Below, piece by piece: positions 1 through 10,625 of a DNA stretch of 64,000 nucleotides. Made by a program: the position numbers and the translations under genes. Under the pieces are notes generated by a model, which was not told where the DNA came from, did not search any database, and saw nothing but the letters and a program-made list of their open reading frames with translations. The stretch is taken from positions 31,753,234 through 31,817,233 of the forward strand of contig CM044959.1 in the NCBI GenBank assembly GCA_024516035.1, written 5' to 3'. Numbering within the stretch: the first letter of the stretch is position 1; each line of letters opens with the position of its first letter. Origin of the DNA: Bactericera cockerelli. Lineage: Eukaryota; Arthropoda; Insecta; Hemiptera; Triozidae.

Positions 1-1652
1 AACATAGTTTGCGAACTACCAGTGGAGACGCAAGAGTAGCAGAATCTGGTAGCAAGAATCCTGTTGGCATTCGATGACCTGACAGAAAAACCTGGAATCT
101 TCCGCAACATTCGACGGAACATGATGAAGAGGTTCGACCTTTGCATCCAGGAAGGTGGACGCCACTTCCAACAGTTCCTCTGAGGGAAGAGAGAGAGAGA
201 GAGGCAGAGAGCGAAAGAGAGAGAGAGAGAGGCAAGAAGGTATAGGGACAGTTCTGAGTTAGAACTGAGGTACTAAAGTCACCATTGGTTTCAAAAATTT
301 GTGTGAGGAGAATCCATAGTGTGTACTATGGCTAAATAAAAAATGGCAACAGTCTTTTTTATTTTGTAGTCATGAATTTTTTGCTGGCTCTGGCGTTCGG
401 ACCGGGTGGACTAGCTTACCACTGAGCTAATCGTGCGCTTCTAATAGTTTCTCATTGAACATACTAACACAAAATGTTTTTTTAAATACCTTTTTGTTTA
501 TATCAAAATAGTATAAAACATAATAAAGACTGCTTATTAATTTTACAAAATATTATCTTGTTTTTTTTTCACGACTTCTATTAAGAGTTGGCAATCGGTA
601 AATATTTGTTATTTAATTAATATTGTTTATGATAGAAGAACCTACTTACATATTTACCTGGATTTATATCATAAACTCTATTTTCGTTTGGAAAATTCGC
701 TAGTTTTTTTCTCTCTCGTCGGAAAGCATAAGAAAAACCATCCTTACATTATCAAGGCAGTCCTCAGGGGCTTACACGAATAATAATTATGTGTATTGTG
801 ATACCAATAGTATCTGATATAACTCAATTTACACATGGTATTACCCCCAAAAAAACCATAAGTTGTTGGTGTTACAACAGATCAGATGCAGTTATGAATA
901 AAATATTCCATCAGATTTTTTTGATAATTAAAATAATATTGACCGCCGATAATTGAACCTCGGTCAAGCCACTAATACTCTTAGCAATATCACATCTAGC
1001 TAACACCACTAACAATTTGAAGGGCACGAAATTATTATTTGAATTTCTTAAACTGGCTGATGAAGCGTGTGAGACCGCGGTATTCAAAAAAAGCAATGTA
1101 AACAATTTTTGTAAACAATACAAGACGCCCTTACACAGTCTACAGCTAGAAAACTCTTAGGATTTTTGAAGAGTTTTTGGCAAACATCTAATAATTTTTC
1201 CCAGAAGATCACGTGATAAAAAATCGTAAAATTATTTTTTAGCATCCTCGGGGCGGCCGCCAACTTTTATCAAACTTGCCCGTGTCTGTGCCAAAATTTT
1301 CTCGGGCAAATGTCGAGTGTTTCATTTAGTAAAAAAGTTTTTTCGTGTGTTTTTTTTCTGTTCAGGTGTAAAAAAATATGACAAACCAAACCGTAAAAAA
1401 CAAAGTAGTGTAACTAGAAACATCGAAATTTTGTTGCCTTTCTGCAGAATTGTTCAGAATCAACTCATCTTAAACAGGAAAAAAGTACTGACCTGAAGAA
1501 TAAGCCAAAGTCGGACTTTTTCGGAAAGTTGCAAAAAATCACTTTGTGCAGTTATAAAGGCGAATCCGAAAAAACGGATTGCAGATCCGGCCTGGAAATG
1601 TCGTCAGTAATCTACCATTAACGGGTGTAAACGTTTTTTTTGGTCCACCCTG
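1..1652. mobile_element. TA-flanked non-autonomous DNA transposon, copy 1 (5' part outside window)
   Basis: This stretch matches 23698-25389 nearly base for base, with small indels. It ends in CCACCCTG at 1645-1652 followed by TA, as does the complete copy at 22922-25389, so it is the 3' part of the same transposon cut by the window edge. It has a GA-rich microsatellite near 190-235, two minus-strand tRNA-like stretches (about 393-440 and 940-1010) and the 3' terminal inverted repeat (about 1195-1652). No transposase is visible. Relative to copy 2 it carries about 50 extra bases near 120-170. Terminal sequence and TA target resemble Tc1/mariner-class elements; that class call is inference. 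Confidence 0.85.
911..1123 (-). other. Short ORF shared by both copies of the TA element
   Basis: A 70-codon minus-strand frame starts with MYCLQKLFTLLFLNTAVSHA, and the same first 20 residues recur in copy 2 (24576-24860). The rest is partly conserved, including VVLARC and VNIILIIKK. The start is hydrophobic like a signal peptide. The frame overlaps a tRNA-like B-box stretch (GGTTCAATT on the minus strand), so conservation may come from the DNA and not from a protein. I do not recognise a family. Confidence 0.2.
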
Positions 1653-4600
1653 TATATTTAATTTTTTACTTAATAATAATTATATTCCTTCATATTACGT
1701 ATCTGTCATTTAAAGGTCCAGTTCATTGAAATAAAGTAAAATCGTTTAATCTTTCTTGTTGGACGATCAGTAAATTTTCAACATAATTACATAAATAATT
1801 TCGATCCGAAAATATCTGCTTTCCATAATATGGCACAGCAACTACATACCTAGTATAATTATCATCCTTTGCTCAAGCTTTCTTTCAAACTTGCTTATTT
1901 GTACTCATTGTTTAAATAAATTTGACAATATTTATTTCATGGTTTTTATATCCCCTGTGATCATTTCCTTTATCTAGTTTTGTATATATTGCTTTGTAGA
2001 AAGCACCACAAGTGTGTGATCTCTCAGTGTTCAATTTGCATTTACACATTCAAAGAAATTGAAGTACTGAATCTTCAAGTGTCGATCACGTATAACAACG
2101 GTTCTTCGGCCAAACTTCAAGTGAACTCATGTAACGAATACTCTTTTGATTTATGTCTAAAATATATTTCATCTATATGCCATATGTGCTTTCAGATTAT
2201 TTCATTTCATGGTATCTCATCTTGTATGTAGGGTACCTCCATGCTTGCTACTTATATTTCCCATTGTTTTAAATCCAAGCCTCGTCCGCTAATTCCTCTG
2301 GTCTTGTTGAGTTCCTGCTTGATCATTCTGCAAGCTCATCCTCATGCCCGGTATCACTGTTATTATTGTTAATGGTTCTAACAGCTCTTCTTGCTCTTGG
2401 AATATCCGGCTGAAGATGGACACGTTCTTGTAGAATGCTATAGTCTAAGAGCTTTGTGAGTTGATGTACATTATCCTAACGTCTAATATCTCTATTTGTG
2501 ACGATTACTTCAATAATGATTACAGATTATTGTGCTCAATACCTAGAAAAGATAGTTCCTTTTTATTGATAGTTGGTATTATGTTCTTTTCTCTTTCTAA
2601 TTTCGGCCTCTTTTTGGTTGCTTTTTGTGAGAATGACATCTGTATCTTGTTTGATTTCAATGATTGTTTCTAAAATATTTCTGACTTGTGAAGTGCCATT
2701 GCACAATTTTGTTTTTGTGCGATTGCTATCAGTAAAACTCATCATTATAGTCTCAATATAATACGAATAAACCCAAGCATTGCAATTAATAACACTTCTA
2801 ACAAAAGTGTTTGTGTTAAGGCTCACTCTCATAGATAATATTAATTTACCGATTGTCATTTCAACAACATGCTTTGCAAATGGTGATAATGGCAAACAGA
2901 AAAAGAATGCGATTTTATTATTTTTCCATCTCACGTGACACGGACGACGTAGTGCATGTTGTGATCTTGCCTCTTGATCTTGATACAAAAAAAGCACTTG
3001 AAAATTGGCGATCCACTTGCGTCATTGATTGAAACAGCCGTGAACCAGTTGTGTCATAAAATCAACATTAAACATCAGGTGGAATAATTTCAGCATTCAA
3101 AATGAAAGTCATCTTACACAGCCACACCGCAGCTTGAAATTGTAATGTCCAATTTAAGTCCCAATTTATACAAGGTGACCCCATCACGCTTTCGGAACTA
3201 TTTCGTTGTAGTTGTAATAATAAAATTGCGTCTACTTCTGTTTCCTTCAAATTACGTTAGATTGTACAGCTGATGGTTTGTGTTATGGATAATTTAGATA
3301 CTCATTTTCTACAAAAGTCACTTCCAAGTCCTTTTTATTTTGGTTCAACTGGTATTTTCCACTGTGTCTTTTTTTCTCCTCTCATTTTTATTTCTCCGGT
3401 TCAGGTTCAATTTTGAAATCGTAGTTGAAAAAGATAGCAAAAAGAGAGCCATTCGGGGTTTGAATAGAACACGAGACCAATGTTTTGAGATAGAAGCGGT
3501 CTTGCTAATTAGATCGACATCGACAGTCCCTCTTTGGTAATGGTGATTTGGTAAGCGTCGCTTGAGCCACCCGGTAGCTTCATGAAGATCTCTTCTCCCT
3601 TTCTCTGTGATTGGACTCGTGGTCTGGACCGAGCTCTGGTAGCAGATCCTCAGTCCCGAGACTTTGTGTGCATAATGGTTTCTGGTTTGTCTGACGGGTT
3701 CCGTGTACTTTTGGGTCCCAGTAGTGTGTCTTCTAATTAGCTGAGTAATTATTGTGCGGTGTTGGGACATACATTCCGGGCTCCTTGATTTCTCTATGAT
3801 TCCCGTGTGTGTTTTGTAACAGTAATTTCAGTTTGAAAATACTTCTTCCCATAAATAATAGTACTGATATCTAATAGTACCTACTTTTGTTTGTAGCTCC
3901 ATAATTAGTGGCTTCGTGATTGTCAAATACCTGATTGTTGTTTTGATTTCTTTTAATTATAAGGATGTTTCTTTGTGTCAGTATTACAGGTTTGTGTGCG
4001 GTTTACCATAGTATTATTCTGTGTTCGAGTGGATTTTAATACCACTGTTGTTAGTTCTTTAAATTTATATATAAAAAAAATATTTTTTAGTTTTTTTTTT
4101 ATTCAAATATTCAGTATTTTTATTTGCTTCTGTTATAGGTAATCTAATTAATTTGTAATTATCTAATAACATTAAATAATAACTTTAATTTGTAATAAAG
4201 TTGTGAAGTCTCCAGTTTCATTTTGAATTCTTTTTGTATGAAGTATACCTGTATATTTGATTATCAATTTCTAATTAAAATTGTGTTCACAATAATATAA
4301 TCAAAGATAAATATAGAAATAATTTACATAATTGCCAACCGACATCAGGATTAAGTCTTTATATTTATCCACTCAACAAAAATTTACTTCAAAATCATCT
4401 ATAATTCAGACAGTATGCTCGATCTGACAGATAACATAATCGCTAACTTTTTATAGGAAACTAAATGTTCAATTTTTGAGCCATGTCGAAGCATTTTCGG
4501 CACTATCAGCCCTCGTTCGTTCTGTGTAGTGATCAGTGTAAGAAGGAAACTAAGCATTTGATCTCTCTGCTAAGTCCGGATAGAAACATGAGACAACCAG

Positions 4601-5624
4601 GAAAAAGGTAAATAGAAAGATGTGAATGAAAAAGCGTAGAACATTTGGTTTTTCTTTAACATATGTTATTTAACTTATTTACCCCAACCACATCAACAGT
4701 CGGTATCAACGTAAAAACAGTCTGGTTGGGGCACTTGAAACAGGGAATTGAATGGTACAATCCAATCCTGGTTCACTATTTAACTGTATTGTGTAAAGTT
4801 TGTATTTGACCATTTCATTGTTATGTAAGGTTAGTTTATTTGACTGTTAGCCTCATACAGGTCAGTTCTGTGAGATTGAAATTCTGGCAGCAACAGCGTT
4901 TGCTATACCGTCAAATAAATTTATAACCTATTAGAAAAAATTCACGCATTATTGTATACCTAGCAATTTATCTTGTTTTGTTTTTTTTAAACCCTTTTGT
5001 TAGAATATTTGAATTAATGAACCACTTGAAAAGCAAAAACAAAACCTTTCATTAGAACTTTGTGTTAAATGTGGAACCATTACTACAATTCACAATGCAG
5101 TCCAAAAATCAATGTTTGTTCTCAATTGAAAAACCATTTTTTTTTTTTTTTTTTTTTAATTAAGTCATTCAGAACCATTGCAGAGTAGCATTTGTTTATC
5201 TCATTTCAACGTAGGGAGCGATTCGTTTCTTCTTTAGAACCGAAAAAAGAGTCAATAAAGTTTCACTTGTCCCATAAAGTTTCAAAATTTATGAGTTCAA
5301 GTTTTAAAATGAAAAGTAATTCCATATTTTAATTTTTATATCTCTTCAAAATTTACATAATAATGTCCTTAATCATTATCTCAAATGATGTGTGTGAAGT
5401 TTTACCTAATCTTTCTATCCATGTTGAGAATATTATTACTTAATATTGCCATCGTTATAAACTTTAAATGACTTAATAGACCAAGATCTTGGAACACTTA
5501 TTAGTTACCTGATATGAAATCGATTTTGTAGAAAGAATTTGCCTACATGAGTTTATAATAACTTTCAGCTCTATTCTACAGAGTGTTCCATTTTTTAGAT
5601 GTACAATTATGTAAGTAACTATCG
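1653..5624. other. AT-rich non-coding stretch
   Basis: I see no supported gene or intact mobile element. The segment near 3430-3780 is less AT-rich and open on the minus strand (3345-3770, 141 codons), but the protein resembles nothing I know and no convincing splice sites frame it. A 16-17-base poly-T run lies near 5141-5158. Confidence 0.5.
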
Positions 5625-5950
5625 AGTTTGATGTTTAACGTCGTTTTCAATTTCTACAATCATAATTATAACAACACGAAAATTATCCTCCATTCGCCGG
5701 TCACAACTGTCCTGATTACTGGGGGCCAGAATTCTAGGAGAGAAAATCGTCAAGTCCTAAGAATTCTAAAACACAACGAGTGCTCATCCACAACACCTTC
5801 TCCATAAACTGAATTAAATAAATAAAACGACCTCAGTAGCTCGAATAATGAGGTGACGGACTCGTAACCTGGAGTTCGGTGATTCCAGTGTTCACCTCGC
5901 TAGACGTTGCTTTACTTCAGCGCTCTTACGAGAACTGGTGTCTTCAAAGT
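5625..5950 (-). mobile_element. Degenerate 5S-rRNA-derived SINE, interrupted
   Basis: Read on the minus strand, the head near 5890-5945 keeps the 5S-like order (ACCAGTTCTCG, then AAG.AACGTC.AGCGAGGT) and the tail near 5630-5705 keeps GAATGGAGGATAA and GACGTTAAAC. Between them lies unrelated sequence including a tRNA-like stretch (5833-5890). It is an old, broken member of the family best seen at 22155-22414. Confidence 0.55.
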
Positions 5951-6730
5951 ACCACACTTGTGGCTTCATAAACCATTTTGTAGGCTCTTAATTTTAGTGT
6001 AATATACAATGTGTTAATATACGATGAATAGTATAATCAGTTAGGCAGTTAAACTTGTGCTTATTATACAACTTTCCATGTTTTATGTCTCAAAATATGA
6101 TTTTATGACTTTTTCAGTCTATAATGGTTAGTATGGCTTTGGATTTTTTTTTTTTTTTTTACATATGAACTGAAACTTGACTATAGAAAGTGTTATATAC
6201 AGGGTGTATTTTCATTTTACTAGGGAATTTTGCATTTTCTCCAACATGTAAAATAAGGATACTTCGTTTTATTTCATGTGTCGATATTATTAATTGATTT
6301 TTTTTTACCCTCAATCAAAGTTTCCAATAAATATAGACTATAACTTGTGTCAATTAAAATCTCTATGTACAATAATTATGTTGAGTATGATTTAAACTTC
6401 TACAAACAGTAACCTTTGTTACACTATTTCAACTAAGCAAACGCCATTACATTTTGAGTCATAATCACCATAATGTAGAATCCTGAATACTTCTATTAGC
6501 ATGCTCTAGATTCATTTGATCCCCCGATGTGTCAAATGAAAGTAGATTCCATGGATCTCTCATGTCAGCTGCATGTGATATGTCTCCATCAAATACTTTA
6601 GTTTGTTACAAAGTACCTACCTAAAGTTGTTTTACTGTTGGTTATTAAGTATCGTCAAGTGGATGAGTAATTAATTGTAAAGCATTGCCGCAGACAAGCT
6701 GCCTCCTCATGGTACTACTACTAATACTAT
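5951..6730. other. Non-coding stretch with a possible transposon end
   Basis: AT-rich with a poly-T run near 6145-6160. TATACAGGGTGTATTTTC near 6196-6213 resembles the outer end of TA-inserting elements, but no partner repeat was found. Nothing else is supported. Confidence 0.4.
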
Positions 6731-6941
6731 GTCCCGGTAGCTCAGTGGTAAAGGCGGCACTCTGCAAATCCAGAGATTCCAGAGGTCGTGGGTTCGAAAC
6801 CCAACCGGGACATGATAAGTTATCCTCCCATTTGGGATTTTTACCACATAATAATATGTCTTGGGCTCACTGCTGGAATAATGGGTCTTTAATAGTCCTT
6901 ATCGGGCAGTATAAATAAGGCGATATTATTATTATTATTAT
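6731..6941 (+). mobile_element. tRNA-derived SINE (family A)
   Basis: The head (6731-6811) has a perfect 7-base acceptor-like stem (GTCCCGG with CCGGGAC), a polymerase III A box (TAGCTCAGTGG) and B box (GGTTCGAAACC). Body and tail follow: AGTTATCCTCCCATTTGG, ACCACATAATAATA, then GGGCAGTATAAATAAGG and an (ATT)n end. A second copy is at 10448-10625. The attached body and interspersed copies argue for a SINE and not a working tRNA gene; the head may derive from tRNA-Cys (CTGCAAAT in the anticodon region), which is inference. Confidence 0.85.
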
Positions 6942-7028
6942 GTACTTTGCAAGGAGTAGACCTGCAGTACAACTGGAGTACCTACTACAAAAAGTAGTCG
7001 AGCAGTTGGTGGGTACTCAAAACATCTG

Positions 7029-7197
7029 GCCTTCGTTCCTGAAAGCACTCTCATAATCCCCAAATCTTCCTTTCAAACGTCACACAACACACAACGCACT
7101 CTGATTGTTTATATCGTTCAAATTGACCAATCAGAATGCGTTGGGTGAAAGGGAGATTAGGGGATTATGAGAGTGAGAGTGCTTTCTGGAAGAGGGC
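7029..7197. mobile_element. Inverted-repeat MITE, copy 1
   Basis: About 70 bases at each end are inverted copies: the left begins GCCTTCGTTCCTGAAAGCAC, the right ends GTGCTTTCTGGAAGAGGGC. The same family occurs at 36412-36581, where an 8-bp target duplication is visible. There is no coding capacity. Its right end was later hit by the element at 7202-8161, whose 10-bp duplication includes the MITE's last bases. hAT-type ancestry is inferred from the 8-bp duplication of copy 2. Confidence 0.8.
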
Positions 7198-7201
7198 TAG
7201 G

Positions 7202-8161
7202 GGCGCATTACGATTCGGCCCAAAAAGGTTTATGAAAAAGGTTTTTGATTTCAGGTAAAAAAAGTCACCGAACGATTCGTCCCAAAACGTTATCTTGACC
7301 AAAAAATAAACAACACGATTCGGCCCAGTGCAACATTCTAAGTACCGTACATATTGAGGGATTTTTTATTATTCAACATTAAATTACGAAATTACCTTCT
7401 ATATGAGGCATTGGCCTTCTATATGTATTATCCCTAACCCCACTATATTCTTGAGGCATGGCCTTCTATGTATTTTACCTAACCCTACTATATTCTTGAG
7501 GCATGGCCTTCTATGTATTTTACCTAACCCTACTATATTCTTGAGGCATGGCCTTCTATGTATTTTACCTAACCCTACTATATTCTTGAGGCATGGCCTT
7601 CTATGTATTTTACCTAACCCTACTATATTCTTGAGGCATGGCCTTCTATGTATTTTACCTAACCCTACTATATTCTTGAGGCATGGCCTTCTATGTATTT
7701 TACCTAACACTACTATATTCTTGAGGCATGGCCTTCTATGTATTTTACCTAACCCTACTATATTCTTGAGGCATGGCCTTCTATGTATTTTACCTAACAC
7801 TACTATATTCTTGAGGCATGGCCTTCTATGTATATTACCTAACCCTACTATATTGTTGAGGCATGTCCTTCTATGTATTTTACCTAACCCTCAAATAAAC
7901 ACTCATAGGTGACTGTTACTGTTACTGGTTCAAAACAATGTTTCCATACTATTTTATAGGGATTTTTTGGCGGAATGAAAGTGGGACTTTTTGTTGGAAT
8001 AAAAGTGGGATTTTTGGTGTGGGATCAAAACTTGATAGTGTGTTTTGGGACGAATCGGGTTATGGCCGAATCAGGTTGTGTTTTTTTGTGTTTTTTTTGG
8101 GGCCGAATCATGCTATGGAAAAGGTCTACTCAGGTAATTTGGGCCGAATCGTGAAGTTCCC
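7202..8161. mobile_element. DNA transposon with 10-bp target duplication, minisatellite core
   Basis: GAGGGCTAGG flanks both sides (7192-7201 and 8162-8171) as a direct 10-bp target duplication. The ends are inverted copies: the left has TTACGATTCGGCCCAAA, the right TTTGGGCCGAATCGTGAAG. GATTCGGCCC or its complement recurs several times inside each end, inverted relative to each other. The core is a 45-bp minisatellite. No transposase is present. A 9-11-bp duplication is typical of Mutator-like elements, so a non-autonomous MULE is the likeliest class (inference). Confidence 0.75.
7403..7893. repeat. 45-bp minisatellite, about 11 units
   Basis: The unit contains TTGAGGCATGGCCTTCTATG followed by TATTTTACCTAACCCTACTATATTC. 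Central units are nearly identical, with occasional CCTAACCC to CCTAACAC changes; the outer units are more diverged. The period is a multiple of three, so both strands stay open and give repetitive shadow ORFs. It is enclosed in the element at 7202-8161. Confidence 0.95.
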
Positions 8162-8434
8162 GAGGGCTAGGTATAAAAACATTATTTAACCCCGCTCTAA
8201 AAACTTAAAGTTCGTTAGTGCTAAGAGAATTCTTGGTTTTAACCTGCGAAGTAAAGAAATCTCTCTCCTCTTGTTTGTACCCTCATACAAAAACCTAATC
8301 ACTGTAAGCCAATCTGAGAAAAACTGAGCATAAATTTATAATTCTGAGAGTATTTGAGTCGTCCTTAATGCTTTCAAATATCAAAAATCATTAAGAGCCC
8401 ATCCTAATTTCATCACTTTGTTCTCTGTCCTCAG

Positions 8435-8591
8435 TATACGATCTGTTTCGAGTAACGGTAACAAGTCAATATCTGCTGCTGCCTCTTCAGTCACTCCCAA
8501 GTCAGCAGCTGACTCACCTGCCAATCACAATCAAGTACCTAAAACCAACGGGTTTGCTACCAACGGTGATACGTCCTACGAACCTGTCAAG
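8435..8591 (+). CDS. Internal coding exon of an unrecognised Ser/Ala/Asn-rich protein
   Basis: A pyrimidine-rich acceptor (TGTTCTCTGTCCTCAG) precedes 8435 and a strong donor (AAG|GTAAGT) follows 8591. The exon is 157 bases: one leading base completes a codon from the upstream exon, then 52 codons end exactly at a codon boundary (phase 0). The peptide is low-complexity, rich in Ser, Ala, Asn and Pro (for example SISAAASSVTPKSAADSP, then TNGFATNGDTSYEPVK), typical of a disordered linker. Base composition is clearly less AT-rich than the flanks. I do not recognise the gene. No partner exon is certain; the exon at 44216-44863 is on the same strand but begins with its own ATG and may be a different gene or promoter. 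Confidence 0.75.
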
Positions 8592-9789
8592 GTAAGTTTA
8601 AATTTAAGGAAGACACGTCTGGCTTATTCGGTGAAGCGACGGGCTTGGAACCTATAGTTCGGTGGTTCAAGTCCCTGTGGTTTAGTGGAGATATAATAAA
8701 GCAAGTTTGAGTAGTTGTGACATCACGATAGTGATTAACACAAATTTGATTACTTACCTCGTGCCTTGTTGTCTACCAATCTTTTATAAAGATATCTACC
8801 TCAATATATTTGGCTTCCTTATCTAACACATAAAACCTTGTATCTCATTGACCAGTCTAAACTCTGTATTGACTTTAATGCATTGACTGGAGTTGCAACA
8901 GTGAATCTGCTGATCAATGCCTTATATGCGATCCAGGCTAATGATCAGTCCGTACATAATCAACTGTCCAGCATATCCAATACAATAATTCCTATTTTAT
9001 AAACTTGTCCCTAAGACGCATTCCTGAATGTCTTTGCGTAACAGTTACCGATCAGTAATATGGCTTTTTAGTAATCTACATACTTACCCCGTGCGAATGA
9101 ATAAACACCCTGTTAATATTCAAACAGCTCAATTCCCACACCGTGTCGCCTCAAAGGTTTTCCTGTGGCTTGAGTCTCGATTGGGGTCTCTGAAAATACT
9201 TACTTTAGATAACTACACGAAAGACCTTTGTTCAGAATCCAACTTCCTTATTGCTTTGAAATGAGATACAATAATCATTGATCGGAATTCACATTGATAC
9301 AATGATCTTTGATCAGAGAAAGTTTAGATAAACACCTTGGTAATAACCTCATCACTCAGCAAATGGGATATTGAGACAGCTACTTTTATAATAAAATTTA
9401 AAAAACAATTTTATTCTCACATTTGTATTTGTGTATACTGTTTGTATGTATACGCAAATATTCTCAACAGTCTTCAGTTACTATGAATTCAGTTAAGACT
9501 TGGTCATGTAGAGACCCGACAGCTTCAAGTGGTTTCAACTGATGCTAAAAATTCAACCATCAAACTCCATAAGTGTCAAACTACAACATTTTAGCTAAGA
9601 GGTCTTGTTCTAACTTGAGGTCTCGAGAGGTCAATAGACATGAAAGACCCAGATGTACTCAACGTTTATTCTTTAGGTTCTTTTGAACATGTATTCCGGA
9701 TTACTCTGATACCTTTTGTGTAACTCTGTGGTTTGAATAATGGTTTGTGTGACTGTCCATCTTGCGGGGGTACGGTTAAAGTTGTTTCA
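8592..9789. other. Probable intron, nothing else supported
   Basis: It follows the donor at 8592. A weak tRNA-like stretch (GGTTCAAGTCC near 8665) may be an old SINE head. No other feature was seen. Confidence 0.4.
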
Positions 9790-10321
9790 ATCCCCCAAAA
9801 ATACACTTCGTGTGCAAAAGACACCAAGAAAATTAGATTCCTTCAAAATAATTAACTTAAAAACAAGTGCCTAAAAAGGAACTGATATCAAATTAATGCC
9901 AAGTTCTCCTAAACTGAAAATCATTTGCCCATGGTAGAAAGGAGGCTCAAGCACAGAAATCAAACTGAGGATTGGACATGACATTTCCCATTATTCTGCT
10001 ATTTACCAACGCTAAAAATTAACATTAAAAATCTTGGCAAGTTTCAAAAATTAAAAAAAATGCTTTGAACTTGCCAAGATTTTTAATGTTAATTTTTAGC
10101 GTTGGTAAATAGCAGAATAATGGGAAATGTCATGTCCAATCCTCAGTTTGATTTCTGTGCTTGAGCCTCCTTTCTACCATGGGCAAATGATTTTCAGTTT
10201 AGGAGAACTTGGCATTAATTTGATATCAGTTCCTTTTTAGGCACTTGTTTTTAAGTTAATTATTTTGAAGGAATCTAATTTTCTTGGTGTCTTTTGCACA
10301 CGAAGTGTATTTTTGGGGGAT
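9790..10321. mobile_element. Perfect long palindrome, copy 1 (254-bp arms)
   Basis: Bases 9790-10043 are the exact reverse complement of 10068-10321, without mismatch or gap by eye, around a 24-base loop. Each arm begins ATCCCCCAAAAATACACTTC at the outside and ends at CTTGGCAAGTT by the loop. The second copy is at 19316-19842. Similarity between copies continues about 100 bases to the right of the palindrome (TATCAG, GTTGGTTACATT, CATCTCTAT) but not clearly to the left. No ORF of note. It would fold as a long hairpin in DNA or RNA. A long-TIR MITE is the nearest known type; the class is uncertain. Confidence 0.9.
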
Positions 10322-10447
10322 ATCAGATATTTTTTGTTGGTTACATTTTTTGAAAAGTTCACGCGAGCACCAACTGTATCCTTGAAAATATAGGTGGCTT
10401 AAACTTTTTCTTTCTCATCATCTCTATTTTTCCCGGTAGCTCAGTCT

Positions 10448-10625
10448 GACCCGGTAGCTCAGTGGTAAAGGCGGCACTCTGTGAATCCAGAAATTCCAGA
10501 AGTCGCGGGTTCGAAACCCAGACGGGACATGACAAGTTATCCTCCCATTTGGTTTTTTTTTACCACATGATAATACGTCTTGGGCTTACTGCTGGAATAA
10601 TGGGACTTAATAGTTATAATCTGGT
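10448..10625 (+). mobile_element. tRNA-derived SINE (family A), second copy
   Basis: Matches 6731 onward: A box TAGCTCAGTGG, B box GGTTCGAAACC, then AAGTTATCCTCCCATTTGG and the ACCACAT.ATAATA body. The acceptor-like stem is mutated (GACCCGG versus ACGGGAC). The first bases are duplicated just upstream (CCGGTAGCTCAG at 10434 and again at 10451). A poly-T run follows near 10661-10684. Confidence 0.8.

Noticed and set aside
3345..3770. Minus-strand ORF of 141 codons as a gene
   Set aside because: No recognisable motif, no good splice or start context, and part is tRNA-like (SINE-like).
6731..6812. Functional tRNA gene
   Set aside because: The tRNA-like head is followed by a SINE body and tail and recurs at 10448 with stem mutations.
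7435..7893. CCTAACCC motifs as telomeric repeat
   Set aside because: They occur once per 45-bp unit and not in tandem; the insect telomere unit would be consecutive CCTAA.
7399..7912. Long repetitive ORFs on both strands (133 and 169 codons)
   Set aside because: They are produced by the 45-bp minisatellite, whose period is a multiple of three; no splice signals or domain.
9790..10321. Palindrome as a missing-adapter or assembly artefact
   Set aside because: A second, diverged copy has its centre at the same internal sequence, which random artefacts would not give; still worth checking in raw reads.
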